A stretch of DNA of 64,000 nucleotides from Topomyia yanbarensis (taxonomy: Eukaryota > Arthropoda > Insecta > Diptera > Culicidae): assembly GCF_030247195.1 (NCBI RefSeq), contig NC_080671.1:2198501-2262500 (forward strand), written 5' to 3'. Shown piece by piece: positions 22,985-34,746 of the stretch. The number at the start of each line of letters is the position of its first letter. Position 1 is the first letter of the stretch. The notes below the pieces were generated by a model. It was given only the letters and a program-made list of their open reading frames with translations. It ran no database searches and was not told the DNA's origin. The translations under genes and the position numbers were made by a program.

Positions 22985-23429
22985 TCAAGGCAACTGACAG
23001 GACTGAGCGACTGCCTGAATGAACTATCAGTTAACCGGAGTGAACTGAGCTTAAAAGCGTCAGGCCGAATACCGGACGCTTCGCCGGATAGAACTGCGCA
23101 GTTACTTTAGTTAATCGTACAGACATGACGTCACACATGAAAAACTGACCGGAAAACTGAACGTGTGTGGGGCCCTTTAGAGAGGCGACAAACGCGAGCT
23201 AATTTGACCAATTTGATATTGAACCACGTCCTCATTGGTCGTTTTGTTAATCGAGAGCGTTCGTTAAATTTGCAAAGGGGTTACAAGCACATTTACTAAC
23301 AGTGCCGCTTGATCGATTCATGCATTAGCGATGTACGCACGTATTTATGGTTCTAATGTGCTCATCACAGCATGCTGTGCGTTTGACTGACATCTTTCGT
23401 TTGTTTACTTGTTTGCGCGTTTTAAATGC

Positions 23430-23910
23430 ACAATTCCAAAATGTCGTATATTGAAAGTGAAGTGGAAACGAAGGTTTTAGCTAAGTGAAAAGGTGTTACT
23501 ATGCGAAAATCGACGAATCACTTTGGAATTCATCACGCGAGTGTAAAATCCATTATAAACTAGGTTGGGGAGCAAAATTCTTTGGATGGACTGACAGCAA
23601 GAGGCAGAAAACCCGTATCTGCCAAGCCGAAACTACAGTAGCAAGTTGTTGCTCTAATTAGGAAGAATAAATCAATGTCGATACGTGATTTGGTAAATCA
23701 AGTGAATATGATCGTTGGAATGACCCAACGCATCAATGTATTCACGAGTTTTGCAGAAATCAGATGCATGTATTTTAATGAACGACGAGACCTATGCGGA
23801 AAGAACTCCCTTCTAAGTCCACAATATACTACCATCGTATAGAAGGATGTAAATGATGCAGACAGGATCATTCGGGTGTAGAAATTTGGTCGAAAAGTGC
23901 TTACAATGGG
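23430..23910 (+). pseudogene. Mariner (ITmD37E-like) transposase, N-terminal and first catalytic part
   Basis: Translation in shifting frames gives an N-terminal helix-turn-helix region (TMRKSTNHFGIHHASVKSII) and VVALIRKNKSMSIRDLVNQV. Then comes ACILMNDETYAERTPF near 23770-23805, holding the first catalytic Asp (MNDETY). It ends as EKCLQW at 23909, where the hAT element begins. The next residues, QTICSCGLKS, lie 12 kb away at 35993. At least three stops or frameshifts are present. The family is assigned from motif style; catalytic spacing cannot be measured because the second Asp region is deleted. Confidence 0.75.
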
Positions 23911-24147
23911 CAGGGCCGTCGAGAGCTGCGTCGGACCCCACGGCTTGTATTACTGCCGGACCCTTTTAAACCTAAGCTCTCTAGCTTAGTATGTTACCAT
24001 TTGGGCCCTTTACCCCATAGACCAGTTGCAAAAACGAGAGCAAAACGCGAGCAAGAGAGTTTGCCATACTGCTGTTCAACAGGAGGAAAATTTAAAGCGA
24101 GCACAAGTAAATTATATCTAAACAGTCTCAATAAATAATTAAGCAGT

Positions 24148-25258
24148 CATATGTAACACACCAACTCAATTTACACACACGTTAGGAGAACAGGAAACGC
24201 TCGGGATTGGGAAACTATGGGAAAGTAGGAAATAATGACCAACGGGAGAGGAAAATTGCGAATGAGAGGAAAACTACTGGGTTAGGATAGATAGACTACG
24301 AATCACTTTTGCTTACCACGTCAAGAAAGGCAGACATCAAAGTTTAAAGTTAAAAGAAGATAAACCATTGGAAATATTGAAATAAAAGTAAAGTAAAGTT
24401 AATAGAGGAGTGATACAAGGTTAATTAAACAAACGCCTAGAAGGAATCAGGTATGAAATGAAAATAAGAGCTTTCCCAGTAGCCAGCCTATAAGATTTCT
24501 CTCCCCCGTCAACATTATCCGATTGCAGGACCCATTAAATTAGATCGTAAAGCCATCGGAGTGGCGTATAGTCCGAGGCGTGGTGTCCCTTGAACGGCCC
24601 GGCATTGATAGTGGCACCATCATCGCTAAAAGCCCGTCAAAAGTGCCCATGAGCACACTGAACCAGCCACTAGGTTCCACCGAGATCTCCGAGTCACCAG
24701 CAGGTAGCTGAGTCCAGCCACGAGGTGCCAGAGTGCCCTTGAATCGTCGGCCTGTCGTCGAAGATCAACCGCAGTGATCGATTATCGACGCGCCCGCCAG
24801 AAAGTGACATCGCTGGTCGCATCGGACTCAGCCACCCAACAGCCCACGTGTAGCATCGCCACACCAACAGCAGACCATCGCAGCAGCATCCCGTCGTCGT
24901 AGCCATCGCAACAGCAGCCGACCGTTTCCCGCTTCGTCCCAGCGTTCGCCGGCCGGCCTTGTATACACCTACAATAAACTACAATAAATAATTGAAAAAA
25001 GTGAAAAGACCGTGTTTGTCTTCTGATTGGGATAGAGTGACATTGAGCCGACCTTGAAGCCTCCGTGCCTCAAGCTCGAGCTAGCCAAGAAAAGAGGCCT
25101 CCGGAGCCCACCCCAAACGGTCCCCGTGGCTTGACCAGGGACTAGGGGCAATATAAGCCGCGACCCCTCTGGTCCGGCAAGTAACAAGTATGAGATAGTA
25201 CCTCTTCAACCATTAGCCACTCGTGAGTCCGTGGTTTCTATTAGTCTCCGGTTGACTC
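24148..25258 (+). repeat. Possible solo LTR
   Basis: It starts TGTAACACACC and is flanked by tcata at 24144-24148 and again at 25257-25261. Within are a GC-richer transcribed-looking segment (24500-24960) and an aataaa signal near 24984. The canonical CA end is not clear. This could also be another element type; the boundaries are tentative. Confidence 0.3.
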
Positions 25259-25758
25259 ATATTGCCACATCCACAGATAGCGTGCCAGACAGGTGAATTT
25301 TGGCAGCTTCTTATTCCATGGTATCTAAATCGGGTAAAATTTCCGTAGCTACGGGTTTTTTAATTTGCGAGTACTCAAGAGTCGGTATCGTCTAGCTCAA
25401 ATGGTACGAATGAATCGTCTTTTCATGATTTTCCTGATGATGGAAGGATTGGGGAAGTGGTAAGGTTAGGGGTAAGGAATATACCCAAGAGATCACGAAG
25501 CATTATTTAATGGCTTTAGATATGTACTATATTCGCATACAAAACATACTCTTTATGGCTTCATAGTTCTAAAGAGATCATTAAAGCACACTTAGTATCG
25601 GAAAAGACGAAAGAATGTGCCGGAATAGAGCAAGTTCAAAAGCACTTTTATGGCTGTCAGCAATGTTAACACAGACACATACCGACTGTTTAAATTGACG
25701 ATTTGGTGTCTATGGAAATGGAATTCGATCCGCAGTCGAAAACCTCGTCTCAATTTGG

Positions 25759-26049
25759 TATACGCGTTTGATCACCCAAATAACCATAAGCACTAATTTA
25801 AAACTGTATATTGACTATAAGTTAGCATTCCTATTGCTAACTAGCCGTATACAAGTATTTTCAATGCTTCGACGCACCTAAAATTTGAAACATTAAATCT
25901 AGCACTATATCGACATACAGAACATAGACATCGTGCTAAAAAGCTTTTGAAGTTGAATGCTATGAAGTTTTTATAGAAAACTCTAAATGCAAATATTAAA
26001 CCGAATATACAAGCAAATCTTCTCACAAATCAGTGATCAAACGCGTATA
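25759..26049. mobile_element. 291-bp MITE with 17-bp perfect ends
   Basis: TATACGCGTTTGATCAC at 25759-25775 is exactly inverse to 26033-26049. Flanking TA is possible within TATA. There is no coding sequence. Confidence 0.7.
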
Positions 26050-26075
26050 CTAGAGATGGTCGGATATCAATTTTT

Positions 26076-26300
26076 TCGAACCCGAGAGTTTAATTTAATT
26101 TAAAAACCCGAACCCGACCTGAGCCCGACATTTTAAAATTTGAAAAACCCGAGCCCGAACATTTTAAAATTGAATTTCCCGAACCCAGGCCGAGAATGAA
26201 TTTTTTATAAAACCCGAGCCCGACCCGAACCCGACAATTTCAAAATTTAAAAACCCGAACCCGAAAATATATAATTTGAGAAACCCGATCTGAATCGGAC
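26076..26300. repeat. Imperfect tandem repeat of aaacccgaacccgac units
   Basis: Blocks of cccgaacccgacc or cccgagcccgac alternate with AT-rich spacers (attttaaaatttgaaa). About five units of ~45 bases are visible. It follows agagatggtcggatatc at 26053, a phrase that looks like a hAT-type element end, so the array may be the inside of such an element. Confidence 0.7.
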
Positions 26301-26553
26301 TTGTTGACATGGAGAATCAACCGGAGAATTTAAATTTTATGCATCCGAGCTGGATCATCTAAGAGTTATAGAATCACTCGAATCTGAAGTAGCCACCATA
26401 CGCGTCCAGTTATATCTGCCTGTGGCAAAACGAATGACTGGCGAGAGAGATTCGCATTTATATTTACTATTATTGAACGTCGAATTTGAAATGTTCTGGG
26501 AAACTTATAAATCTTCGCTGCTTAACCGGAAAGTAGGATAAATCAGCGGCTAA

Positions 26554-26946
26554 AGGCTAGTTTACAGTTCGGAAAACGTGTAACGGGATTTGGGTTCCTG
26601 TGTGTTTTAAATGGTGCTCGAGATTTCAAAACCCGTAACTGGAAATGAGTCTACACAAAAATGACAGTGTAAACCCAACCGCGGGAAACATCACGGGATT
26701 TTAAAACTCTTCACACAGAAATCCGGCCTGGAACAATACAACACAAATTGTTTCCGACGGGGAAAATTGTATTTTTATTCGGTTTAAAATTCAGTGCTAT
26801 GTTGATACTGTTGGTATTTTTAAGAAGCAGCAGAACTTTTGTTTTGACAGTTTGGGGAGATCTTGGCGGAAAATTTTCCCTGATCAAATCCCGCCACAAA
26901 TGCCGTGAAAATCCCGTGACCCATCACCCGAACTGTAAACTAGCCC
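26554..26946. mobile_element. PIF/Harbinger-like MITE with ~40-bp ends and TAA duplication
   Basis: TAA flanks (26551-26553 and 26947-26949) enclose inverse ends [A/G]GGCTAGTTTACAGTTCGG. These extend imperfectly to an acgggattt block about 40 bases in. A 3-bp TAA duplication is the PIF/Harbinger signature. The open frame inside (26748-27002) shows no transposase motif. Confidence 0.75.
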
Positions 26947-28525
26947 TAACGCATGGGAAAACAAAAGGCGTAGGGGAATTATGGTTAAAACCGACACCTT
27001 AAGCTTAACTCTTTTTTTGGGTTACCACAAAATCAATAAAATTATAATTTATACACAGAATTCTTCTTCGGAAAATTCTTAACAAGGCTTAACAAGGCAA
27101 AAAATTAATTTCAAACTTGGAAAACAAAGTGGCTTCTTTTAGGCACTGCGGGTAAAACCGACACCCCATAGGGGTAAAATCGACACCCCATTTAATTTAA
27201 TTTCTCTCCACTTTATTAAAATCTCTATCTTTACTAAAAATGTGTTATACGCGTCATTAATAAAGTGAGAGTATGTGTGATGCAAAAATCAAAGAGAATA
27301 GGGAAAGAGACGAAGAGTGAAAATCAGTCAAAACGGCAACACTCCCTTTATGATGATTTCAACACTAGAATTTTGGCAACCGCTTCCACAGGCAGCACTT
27401 TAAATGACTCCTATTATATTTTGAAAACAAACCGTATGTCGATCGTTGGATTTGTTTATCAAACGATGCGCATTTCGAAACAAAGAGATGAAATAATTCT
27501 AATGCTTGTTTTTACTCATACATATACTTTAGAATGCACCTCACAATCACGATTGAATCAAATTCTGACGAAAATAGAAATTTCTTTTTTAATAGATGTA
27601 CAATACTTATCTCCTCCAACTCAGGCATGAGTAATGTTTATTAGATTGCACGATTGGTCTGCTCAATGAGGTATTTTTGGCTTCACACTATTCGTCTCTT
27701 TTCCTATTCTCTTTGGCAAAAATGTGCTTTTTGTAGCTTCATCATGTAGTGAGGAGAAGAGAGCTCGAAAGCGTAGTATTATAAACAAGAGTATTTTATG
27801 CTATAGGATTATTTCTTGGTATTGATATCTCCAAGTAATCCTTATGCACATCATTGCAACCGTAAGTGTCATTTTATTTCGTAAGAGAAGATTTGCAAGT
27901 GTTCTACATTTTGCTAATAGGATTCATTCATTTGTGAGTGACACACACTTCTTAGTAAAATTACCTGGTTCAGACTTTCATTTTACGGGACTCTGATAAT
28001 CCACGATCTACCGGGGTATACAAAAGATCATTATCATCACTGTGATAAAGTTCATCTATGAGAAACCAAAAGAACACTAGAAATTCGGTTTTATGAGCTT
28101 TTTGCAGAAATAGCAAAAGCTTCAATAGAATATGATAAGAAAAAAAATTAAGATTTTTAATTTTTAATGAGACTCATAAGAAATAAACACAATAAAAGTA
28201 TTTCTGTGTATCTTTACTATTACTATAGTGTGCTAATAGTGTAATTGAAGTGTCACTAAAGATCACAGCCTTTTGTGATGAATCGCAAATAATTAAAATC
28301 ATGTTAACAGCATGTCGGTTTTACCCTAACAAAAGGGTGTCGGTTTTACCCCAACAGCGAACATTTTTTCTTAAAAGCAATAAAAAAAATATTGAATACC
28401 TCAAACTCGTCTTCAATACACCCAGTTAATCATAAGAAAGGCCGATAATAATAGATACTGAAAAAAGTGGTGATTTGAAAAGCTTTTGTTCGGTTAAAAC
28501 CTTACAATCTATCAACAAAATTTTA

Positions 28526-28533
28526 CATCCAGT
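28526..28533. repeat. Target-site duplication CATCCAGT (hAT copy 2), left copy
   Basis: The octamer CATCCAGT here is repeated exactly at 33244-33251, immediately outside the two hAT ends. Confidence 0.9.
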
Positions 28534-28848
28534 CAGGCCCGATGAGAGGGGGGGTCAGCCGGGGCAATTGTCCTGGGGCCCGGGTCGCGTTTGGGGGCCC
28601 GAATTTTTATCCGAAAGATGGGTGAAAACGTCTGGTATTCATAGAAGAGCAAGAAAAATAAGAATTGTAATTTCTTTGTAATTATTCACCCTATTAAATT
28701 GTCATATGATGAAAGCGGAGAAAAATTTGAAAGACATTTTAATCTAATAACTTGAGAATTCGAAATTGTGGATACCAGAGCTTTATTTTATATTTAACTT
28801 TTTTCCTTTTTTATTTCGACTATGTTAGTCACATTTTCTTTTTACATT

Positions 28849-29100
28849 TTAACGACATTCAATTAGCTAGAGATTACTGGGTAGGGAAATTTATGAAAAG
28901 TAGAGCCATAGTACTCAAGTGAGAGCAAGGATGTGATGTAAACAGATCGGAAAACTAGAAGTGGCTTAATATCGTACGGGCTTAATCTTTGTCTTCTGTT
29001 AATGAGGGTCGAGCTTAGGCAGTATAACTACGAATCACCCGAGTTCACTAACATGTGTCCTGGTATCGATAGACGTGTCCATCTTTACCGTGACAACCGA
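28849..29100 (+). repeat. Dispersed repeat, copy 1 (copy 2 at 62507-62720)
   Basis: Starts ttaacgacattcaattag and carries gagattactgggtag, gaaaactagaagtggc, gtcgagctta, actacgaatcac and ctttaccgtgacaaccga. All are shared in the same order with 62507-62720. It interrupts the hAT left arm. No coding potential is seen. Confidence 0.8.
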
Positions 29101-29115
29101 CGATATATTTAACAT

Positions 29116-29380
29116 TTGTTAAAACAAACGTTCTTAGAGGAGTTGTCTACTTTATGTACTAGGTCAACAAAACCGAGTTTTTTGTTTGAATTGGCAGAAT
29201 ACTTTACAAAACGTTCAGAAGCCAATTCAATGTCTTTTCGAAGAGAACAGCGCCAAACAGAAATGCAAGCACACGGACGTATCCGTCCTCTTCTGCGTTC
29301 GTTTCTTTACTGGTGGAACCGGTTGTTGGATTGCAGACACTGGGAGTATTTTATTGAGTGAATATTTGTTTCTGTAAGAT
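29116..29380 (+). repeat. hAT-family arm, matched in inverse at 35690-35890
   Basis: Translations of the two copies share phrases such as NTLQN[VI][EQ]KPIQ, with nucleotide similarity throughout. This ties copy 2 to copy 1. Whether it is coding is unclear. Confidence 0.7.
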
Positions 29381-30497
29381 CCACAAATCTTGGTTTTGAA
29401 GCTTTTTGTGGTTTGGCATAAGATAACGATGTGCTGTTAGCGGTTATAGTAGGCGGACTGTTCTTAGCTACTTCTGTACAATGTTTTAGGTGGTGCAGTG
29501 TTTTTTGGAGAATTTGCGCATAGGAATCTGCCCTGGGTGCATAACCGGTGTTGTCTGATGAGATGTTCCATGTTCGGTTAATATGCATAAAATGGTTTTG
29601 TAAAAAGGAATTAGTTTGTTCACAAGCATTCTCACCATAGGAAAAGGATTAGAATTACCCTGGAAAATGTTCCTCAATGTTATTAAATCCATTTCTCCGT
29701 ACCTTGATATAAACTTTTTTTTTATCGCCATGTCAGGAGTGGGCAGAGATAAATCGTGTGAGCGCACCTGTTTAGAGCCGTTGTCTATATATACGGGGAT
29801 GCTTTAGTTAACGTTGCCGCATTCGTTGGCGTGTTGTATGTTGTTTCGCGTAACGAATGACTGTGATTAATGTTTTATATGGTGCAATTGTAGGATATTA
29901 GCTCCTGCCACATTGAACACCTTTTTCACTTTTAGTAATTGTTTCACTTCTCGAATAGCTGGTCTCAAAGAACATTTCCAAAAAAAACAATAGCAACACA
30001 ATTTATGCACAGTGGGGCTAGTTTTTGCAGGGGATCTATGGCGGAACGATTTTAGCTTGGACTCCGGGAGGGATGAGAAGGTAGACTGACCTTAATTAAC
30101 CGGTAATTGAAATTAATTTTTATTTGTATATTTGTATTTTTATAGCACGTTAAAATAATTTTTCGCCAAAAATGCTTTGTGTTAAGATGGAACACTAATT
30201 TTGGGCGTCGCTAGAGATGTTTGTGATATCCATAAGAAGCCAATTGCTATGTGCCAAATAAGGAAATCAAATCAGTTCAATTCAGTCACCAGTACTAGCA
30301 GTCGTTTGCCCGCTGTACTCGCAGTTGTTTTATTTGCGTTTAATTCCTTATTACTGCGTTCTGTGTAATTTTTTGTCTATTACTGCATATTCCAACAGCG
30401 TATTAAATCCGACTTCTACATTAAAACGTCACATTCTTTTCCAAAAAAACCTTCATAAAAGCTAGGATTAGAAAATTTTCTCGGTTGTTCTATATTT

Positions 30498-31493
30498 TTA
30501 ATCCTACAACGGTTTTGTGGGGTACATTTGTACCCCAGAGCTATTTGCAATCCCTGTTATTCCGTTACGGTTTATTTTAACTGCAAGCAAACTTTATCAT
30601 AAATCAATTTGATTATTAAACTTCCATTAAAGCTGGTGCAACCTATTTGTTTCACTTAAATAACCTAACAGTGCCTGCTTAAAATTTGTCTGGGGTACAA
30701 ATGTACCCCCCAAAACCGTTTACGTTAGTGTTTTATCATGTGTATATAATTCGGAAAATTTATTATATCTTTTTTATAAGCAAAATATCGATACATAGTA
30801 ACTTGCGTGAAATTGTATAGGCTTCAACACTGCTGAACAATTAAATCTGTTATTTGATTTAATAATGCTACTATAGCAAAGTAACTAGAAAAGGCGCTTG
30901 GATCGTAATCGTATTTTTTGGTTTTGATGTCAAAATATGATTTGTATATAATATGTACTACGCACCACTCAATTCCTCATCTTCTGTAACCCAAGTTCTG
31001 GAACGTACAATGCACTGGTCTGTTCCTTCATCACCTATTTTAACTTCGTTACTGCATATTGCTGTATATTTACTATTTGTATTGTATTTGTATTTGGTGT
31101 TCAAACAACCATCGGAATAAATGCACTTTTTGGTCGGTTTTTGAATTATTTACTATTTGTTCAAAAAGCAATTTAATAATATTTACAACGCCGTATAAAT
31201 AGTAAAAATCGGTTAGAAGCTTCCGAAGTTATAGCAATATTAAGGTTAAAAAGGGATGTTGACGTATTTTTAGGACAAATTGTATAAAAAAGAAAATGTG
31301 CATAAAAAATTTGCAAAGCACGATTATTTTTGAAAAGGCTGCTTTGATTGGCTTATTTTTGAATAAAACTATCTAATTTAATTATAAATTCAATAAAAAC
31401 TAGGCATATTAGAGCGGTTTTAATTCTGGGGTACGAATGTACCCACAAAACCGTTTACGTATAGAAAAAGTTACGAAACCGTTGTAGGGTTAA
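30498..31493. mobile_element. TTAA-flanked element (tcctacaacggttt ends)
   Basis: TTAA at 30498-30501 and 31490-31493 encloses ends tcctacaacggtttt and inverse aaaccgttgtaggg. A palindromic motif ggggtacatttgtacccc near the left end recurs near 30690 and 31430, next to aaaaccgtttacgt. TTAA plus inverted ends fits a piggyBac-type non-autonomous element of about 990 bp. Confidence 0.75.
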
Positions 31494-31621
31494 ACGAGAA
31501 TTACGAGCTGAATTTGCTACCTTATTCTTGCTAACAACAAAAGCTAAAAACTGCTCCACCGCTACCAACAGATAAATCTACCCGTGTATCATTTTGTCTA
31601 AACCACAGAAGCAAAATATCG

Positions 31622-32491
31622 TAGGGGAGCCCGGGGCTAGTTGGCGGTTGAGGTAAGTTGGCGGAATCCCTTTTTCTCTGTTTCAATTAGACATATAGCG
31701 CTGGCTCTTCTTGTGTACCTCAAGTTAGGTAAAACCCGTATCCAATGTGTTTTTGTTGCAAAACGATTTGTTTGGTGGAAGTTGTGGGTGATATTGTGTT
31801 TTCGAGTATACCACGTAAATGTTCTAAATTTTAAATGCTTTGCGTTATTTAGAGTGATTTTAAATCTATTTCCCGAATGATTATATTTTTCGATAGCGCG
31901 TGAAAAGAGCATCCGTATAGATATTACATCTATCCACAAACAAAAGTAATTTTTTAAATAATTTTTAATAAAATATGCGGTTGAGGCAAGTTGGCGGTGC
32001 TGCACGTGGGATAAGTTGGCGGTACTATTTACAGTGCAATAAAATCATGAAATATTTTTATTTCTGGAATTCACTCCAAAGTAAGAAAATCTTTTTCTTG
32101 TGTATCTCGCCAATGTAGGAGACATTTATTCCGGCCAATTGCATAAAAAATTTCGAAAATTTTCTTTTGTATAGGGAGTACGCGTCAAAGTCAAAATTGC
32201 GGGGTATTGAAACTGAAATATTATAGCAAATGTCGGTTAATATACAGTTTTCTCGAAAAGACATTCAGCACGTTCCAAAAGGACCCTTGAAGTAATTGAA
32301 TCTCCATTTGATTGCTTAGTTTTTGGCGTATACCCACATACCGCCAACTTACCCCGGGGCCGGGGTAAGTTAGCAGGTTTTCCGCGTCACATATTTTTGT
32401 CTCTAAAAATGGAGACAATGCAACACTTTAAAAAAATCGGCGATAAAAATTGAAACCAAAAAACCCCGCCAACTAGCCCCAGTCTCCCCTA
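31622..32491. mobile_element. TA-flanked element (GGGGAGcccGGGGCTAGTTG ends)
   Basis: TA at 31622-31623 and 32490-32491 bounds 866 bp. The left ggggctagttggcgg is inverse to the right ccgccaactagcccc. The motif aagttggcgg recurs at 31655, 31988 and 32015 and inversely near 32341, giving subterminal repeats as in the 26973-33433 element. No transposase is recognised. Confidence 0.8.
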
Positions 32492-32722
32492 CTTCAACCT
32501 ACGGTGTCGAACGTGAATAAAAATGAATGACGATCAAAGCGGAAAATGGCCGTACTGTGGTCAAACTGTATTCCTGTTTACTTTTCGAGGTGTCTCTTAA
32601 AATCACCTGTTGGAGAAGTTAAAAATATCAAATTTGCAAATGGAGGTAAAGATGATCAATGTCTATACCTTACAATTTCATAGTTGGACATAGTGTACTG
32701 ATTATTTTTCAGACTAATAATC

Positions 32723-32905
32723 AAGTAGAAGCGTTTACGCTCGCAATAAAAAGTTGCGCGCACGAGATCCAATTGATTAATTCTTGTTCGTATTTTTTAT
32801 TTTTACATGTATTGTAAACGTATAAAAGATCCACGGCTCCGTTAAGCTACCGCTATGAGCCGTGTCAAATAAACGAATTAAAAAAAAAAAAAGTAGAAGC
32901 GTTTA
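32723..32905 (+). mobile_element. 5'-truncated non-LTR retroposon tail with 15-bp TSD
   Basis: aagtagaagcgttta at 32723-32737 recurs exactly at 32891-32905. Between them are about 150 bases ending in ccgtgtcaaataaacgaatt and a run of A. This looks like the 3' end of a Jockey-type non-LTR element, inserted by target-primed reverse transcription with heavy 5' truncation. Confidence 0.85.
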
Positions 32906-33550
32906 TTGCGCAAAATTAAATATATCATTGAATGTGGCAACATGAAGTCAGTACCTCTGTATATATAAAGGGGATGACACAAACGTGGTGCGAATACACG
33001 GATTATCTCCATATACTTCTAATAAGGTTGTTAACCATTGTGTACATTTTTAACAGGGCAAAAGAGTACCCGGGAACCCGCTAATTGAAAAACTCGTAAC
33101 CATAGCAATTTTAGCAACAGCAACATAGTTTGATATATGAATGAATATATACAAGTCCTCTAATCAAGATTCAAATAAGTAAGTTGAGAAGGGCCCGTCA
33201 GTAACACTAGCCTTGGGGCCCGCCGCCGCTCTCGACGGCCCTGCATCCAGTAGAGTATAAATGCTACCGTCGCATGTTTTGTTTATTTTTATGACATTTG
33301 ACGTACTAACGTAAATCCAATTTGTATTCAAATGCTCTACATAATCGTGCTAATAATAAAGTATTATTATGAAATAGATTTTTTTTTATTTCTAGGGAAA
33401 ATTGTGGGGTGTCGGTTTTACCCGTAATTCCCCTAATGATGACAGATTCAAACAACTTTGCCCGTCGTACTTAAGAGGTTAGTTTTTGTGCGAAAAATGT
33501 CAAGAAAGTTTAAATTTACGTAAAGACATGATTTCATTATATCAACATTA

Positions 33551-33969
33551 TACAGTGAAGACCCGATTTTATCAGCCTCCGATTTCATCTACCCCCGATT
33601 TTAACAGCTTTTCGACCCGATTTTATCAGCTTCGTGAAAAAATTGATAATTGGTAGTTTGATAGGCTCTAGCAGACGAACCAACTTGAATTCGAGTAAAT
33701 GCTTTCTTGAGCATATTTTTCTTATCTTAGTGATTCGAAACATGCAAAAATAAAAATTTTAATTTTTTTATGAATTTTGCACTGTTAGACACCCTTTAAA
33801 GGAAATTTAAACATAATAATCAGAAAGGGTTATGAGGCTATGTCTAGGGACTAAAGAAGAATACTTTATGAGCTTCGGTTTTTTAAGAAGAAAGAATAGT
33901 ATATGCCCCGATTTTGTCAATGTCCGTCTTTAATCAGCCTAAAATTCACCAAAACGGGTTTTCGCTGTA
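33551..33969. mobile_element. TA-flanked MITE (CAGTGAAGACCCGATTTT ends)
   Basis: TA at 33551-33552 and 33968-33969. The ends CAGTGAAGACCCG and inverse CGGGTTTTCGCTG match with two mismatches. The phrase cccgattttatcagc repeats three times near the left end and in altered form near the right. It is consistent with a Tc1/mariner or pogo-type non-autonomous element. Confidence 0.75.
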
Positions 33970-34091
33970 GTATTTTGGTAGTACATTTGTCAGCGAAATA
34001 AAAAAGCATAAGTTTATGAAAATATATTGATAATAGTTGGCGAAGTGAGGGCCTTTTCCCCGAAATCTTTTTTTTATTTAAGGGGTTTACA

Positions 34092-34377
34092 GTGATCACG
34101 ATTGAAGACCAATAGATCAACTAAAATCCCAAAACTGAAAAAAATCGGTTTGGTAATTGGTAGTATATGAGTATTCCTCGTATCTTAACGATTAGTTGAA
34201 TGAATAGTAATTTTTCCTGTATTCGAGAACGTTTTTCCTAAAGAATCACTGTTTTAAGCTCTAATTGTATTAAAAAATTCTCATCCAGAAAATAAAAATT
34301 TATGCATTAAAAATTAATTACGATCAATTGAAAAAAAAAGAAAATCGGTTGAGTGGTTTTTCGACAATCGTGATCAC
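34092..34377. mobile_element. Probable MITE with GTGATCACGATTG ends
   Basis: gtgatcacgattg (34092-34104) is exactly inverse to caatcgtgatcac (34365-34377). The ends are short and no duplication is clear. Confidence 0.45.
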
Positions 34378-34395
34378 GCAAAAAACATTTTCGGA

Positions 34396-34746
34396 TAAGG
34401 GACCATCCATAAATGACGTAGCATTATATGGGGGAGGGGGAACTTTTGTATTTTGTGATGATGTGTGACGACAGGGGGGTAGGGGATCATGTCATGCTAC
34501 GTAGCTTTTTTAAAGGGGAGTAGGGGTTGACCTGATGTCACGACAATCTTACCCGTTTCATCTAACTAACATCGTTTTTGATTTTTTTTAGATTTTTTAC
34601 GGGGACAACGAGGGGGGTGAGGGTTACCGTCAAGCTACGTAATTATCAGGGGGGTATATAGAATTTTGTGACGAAATGCTACGATTGGGGAGGGGGGTGT
34701 TAAAAATCACTCAAAAAATGCTACGTCATTTATGGATCATCCCTAA
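34396..34746. mobile_element. PIF/Harbinger-like MITE, copy 1 (second copy at 42050)
   Basis: The element 34399-34743 is flanked by TAA on both sides. Its ends are gggaccatccataaatgacg and an inverse copy ending catttatggatcatccc. G-rich runs (ggggggaggggg) follow the ends. The copy at 42053-42388 has the same TAA flanks, so each insertion duplicated TAA, the PIF/Harbinger pattern. Confidence 0.85.

Larger units (their letters stand above)
16217..23178. mobile_element. 7-kb interval with inverted ends and perfect 8-bp TSD
   Basis: The perfect octamer AGAGAGGC stands at 16209-16216 and 23179-23186. Just inside are inverted ends: left aagggccccacacacgttca (16220 on), and right the inverse ending gtgtgtggggccct. 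About 28 bases match. Subterminal DNA on both sides (16240-16380 and 22985-23160) is full of short cagtt/aactg motifs, as in transposase-binding ends. The 8-bp TSD fits hAT or P superfamilies. No transposase is recognisable inside, and several younger MITEs lie within it. It may be a large non-autonomous element or an element expanded by insertions. Confidence 0.65.
28534..33243. mobile_element. hAT-like element, copy 2, inverted relative to copy 1
   Basis: The ends are CAGGCCCGATGAGAGG (28534) and the inverse of CAGGGCCGTCGAGAGC (33243), flanked by the perfect octamer CATCCAGT. The left ~70 bases (through gggcccgggtcgcgtttggg) match the right end of copy 1, and DNA at 29116-29380 matches 35690-35890 in inverse. 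Copies 1 and 2 are therefore one family in opposite orientations. It contains a dispersed repeat (28849-29100), a TTAA element, a TA element and a retroposed tail. Minus-strand frames at 29307-29767 are unassigned; they could be old transposase but show no clear motif. Confidence 0.85.
26973..33433. mobile_element. TA-flanked element with GGGGAATTAyGGgTAAAACC ends, enclosing hAT copy 2
   Basis: TA stands at 26971-26972 and 33434-33435. The left end ggggaattatggttaaaacc is inverse to the right end (ggttttacccgtaattcccc, 33414-33433). The motif gggtaaaaccgacacccc repeats inside near both ends (27150, 27171, 28316 and 28336 in inverse), as subterminal repeats. Without hAT copy 2 the element would be about 1.75 kb. 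TA suggests Tc1/mariner type. The frame 27265-27630 has no recognised motif. Confidence 0.7.

Noticed and set aside
24694..25187. Minus-strand frames of 70-72 codons
   Set aside because: They arise in GC-richer LTR-like DNA without any motif.
23911..33243. Pairing the identical CAGGGCCGTCGAGAG ends at 23911 and 33243 as one 9.3-kb element
   Set aside because: The flanking octamers do not match, and the pair would cross the 28534-35990 pair. The CATCCAGT duplication and the split mariner assign the ends differently.
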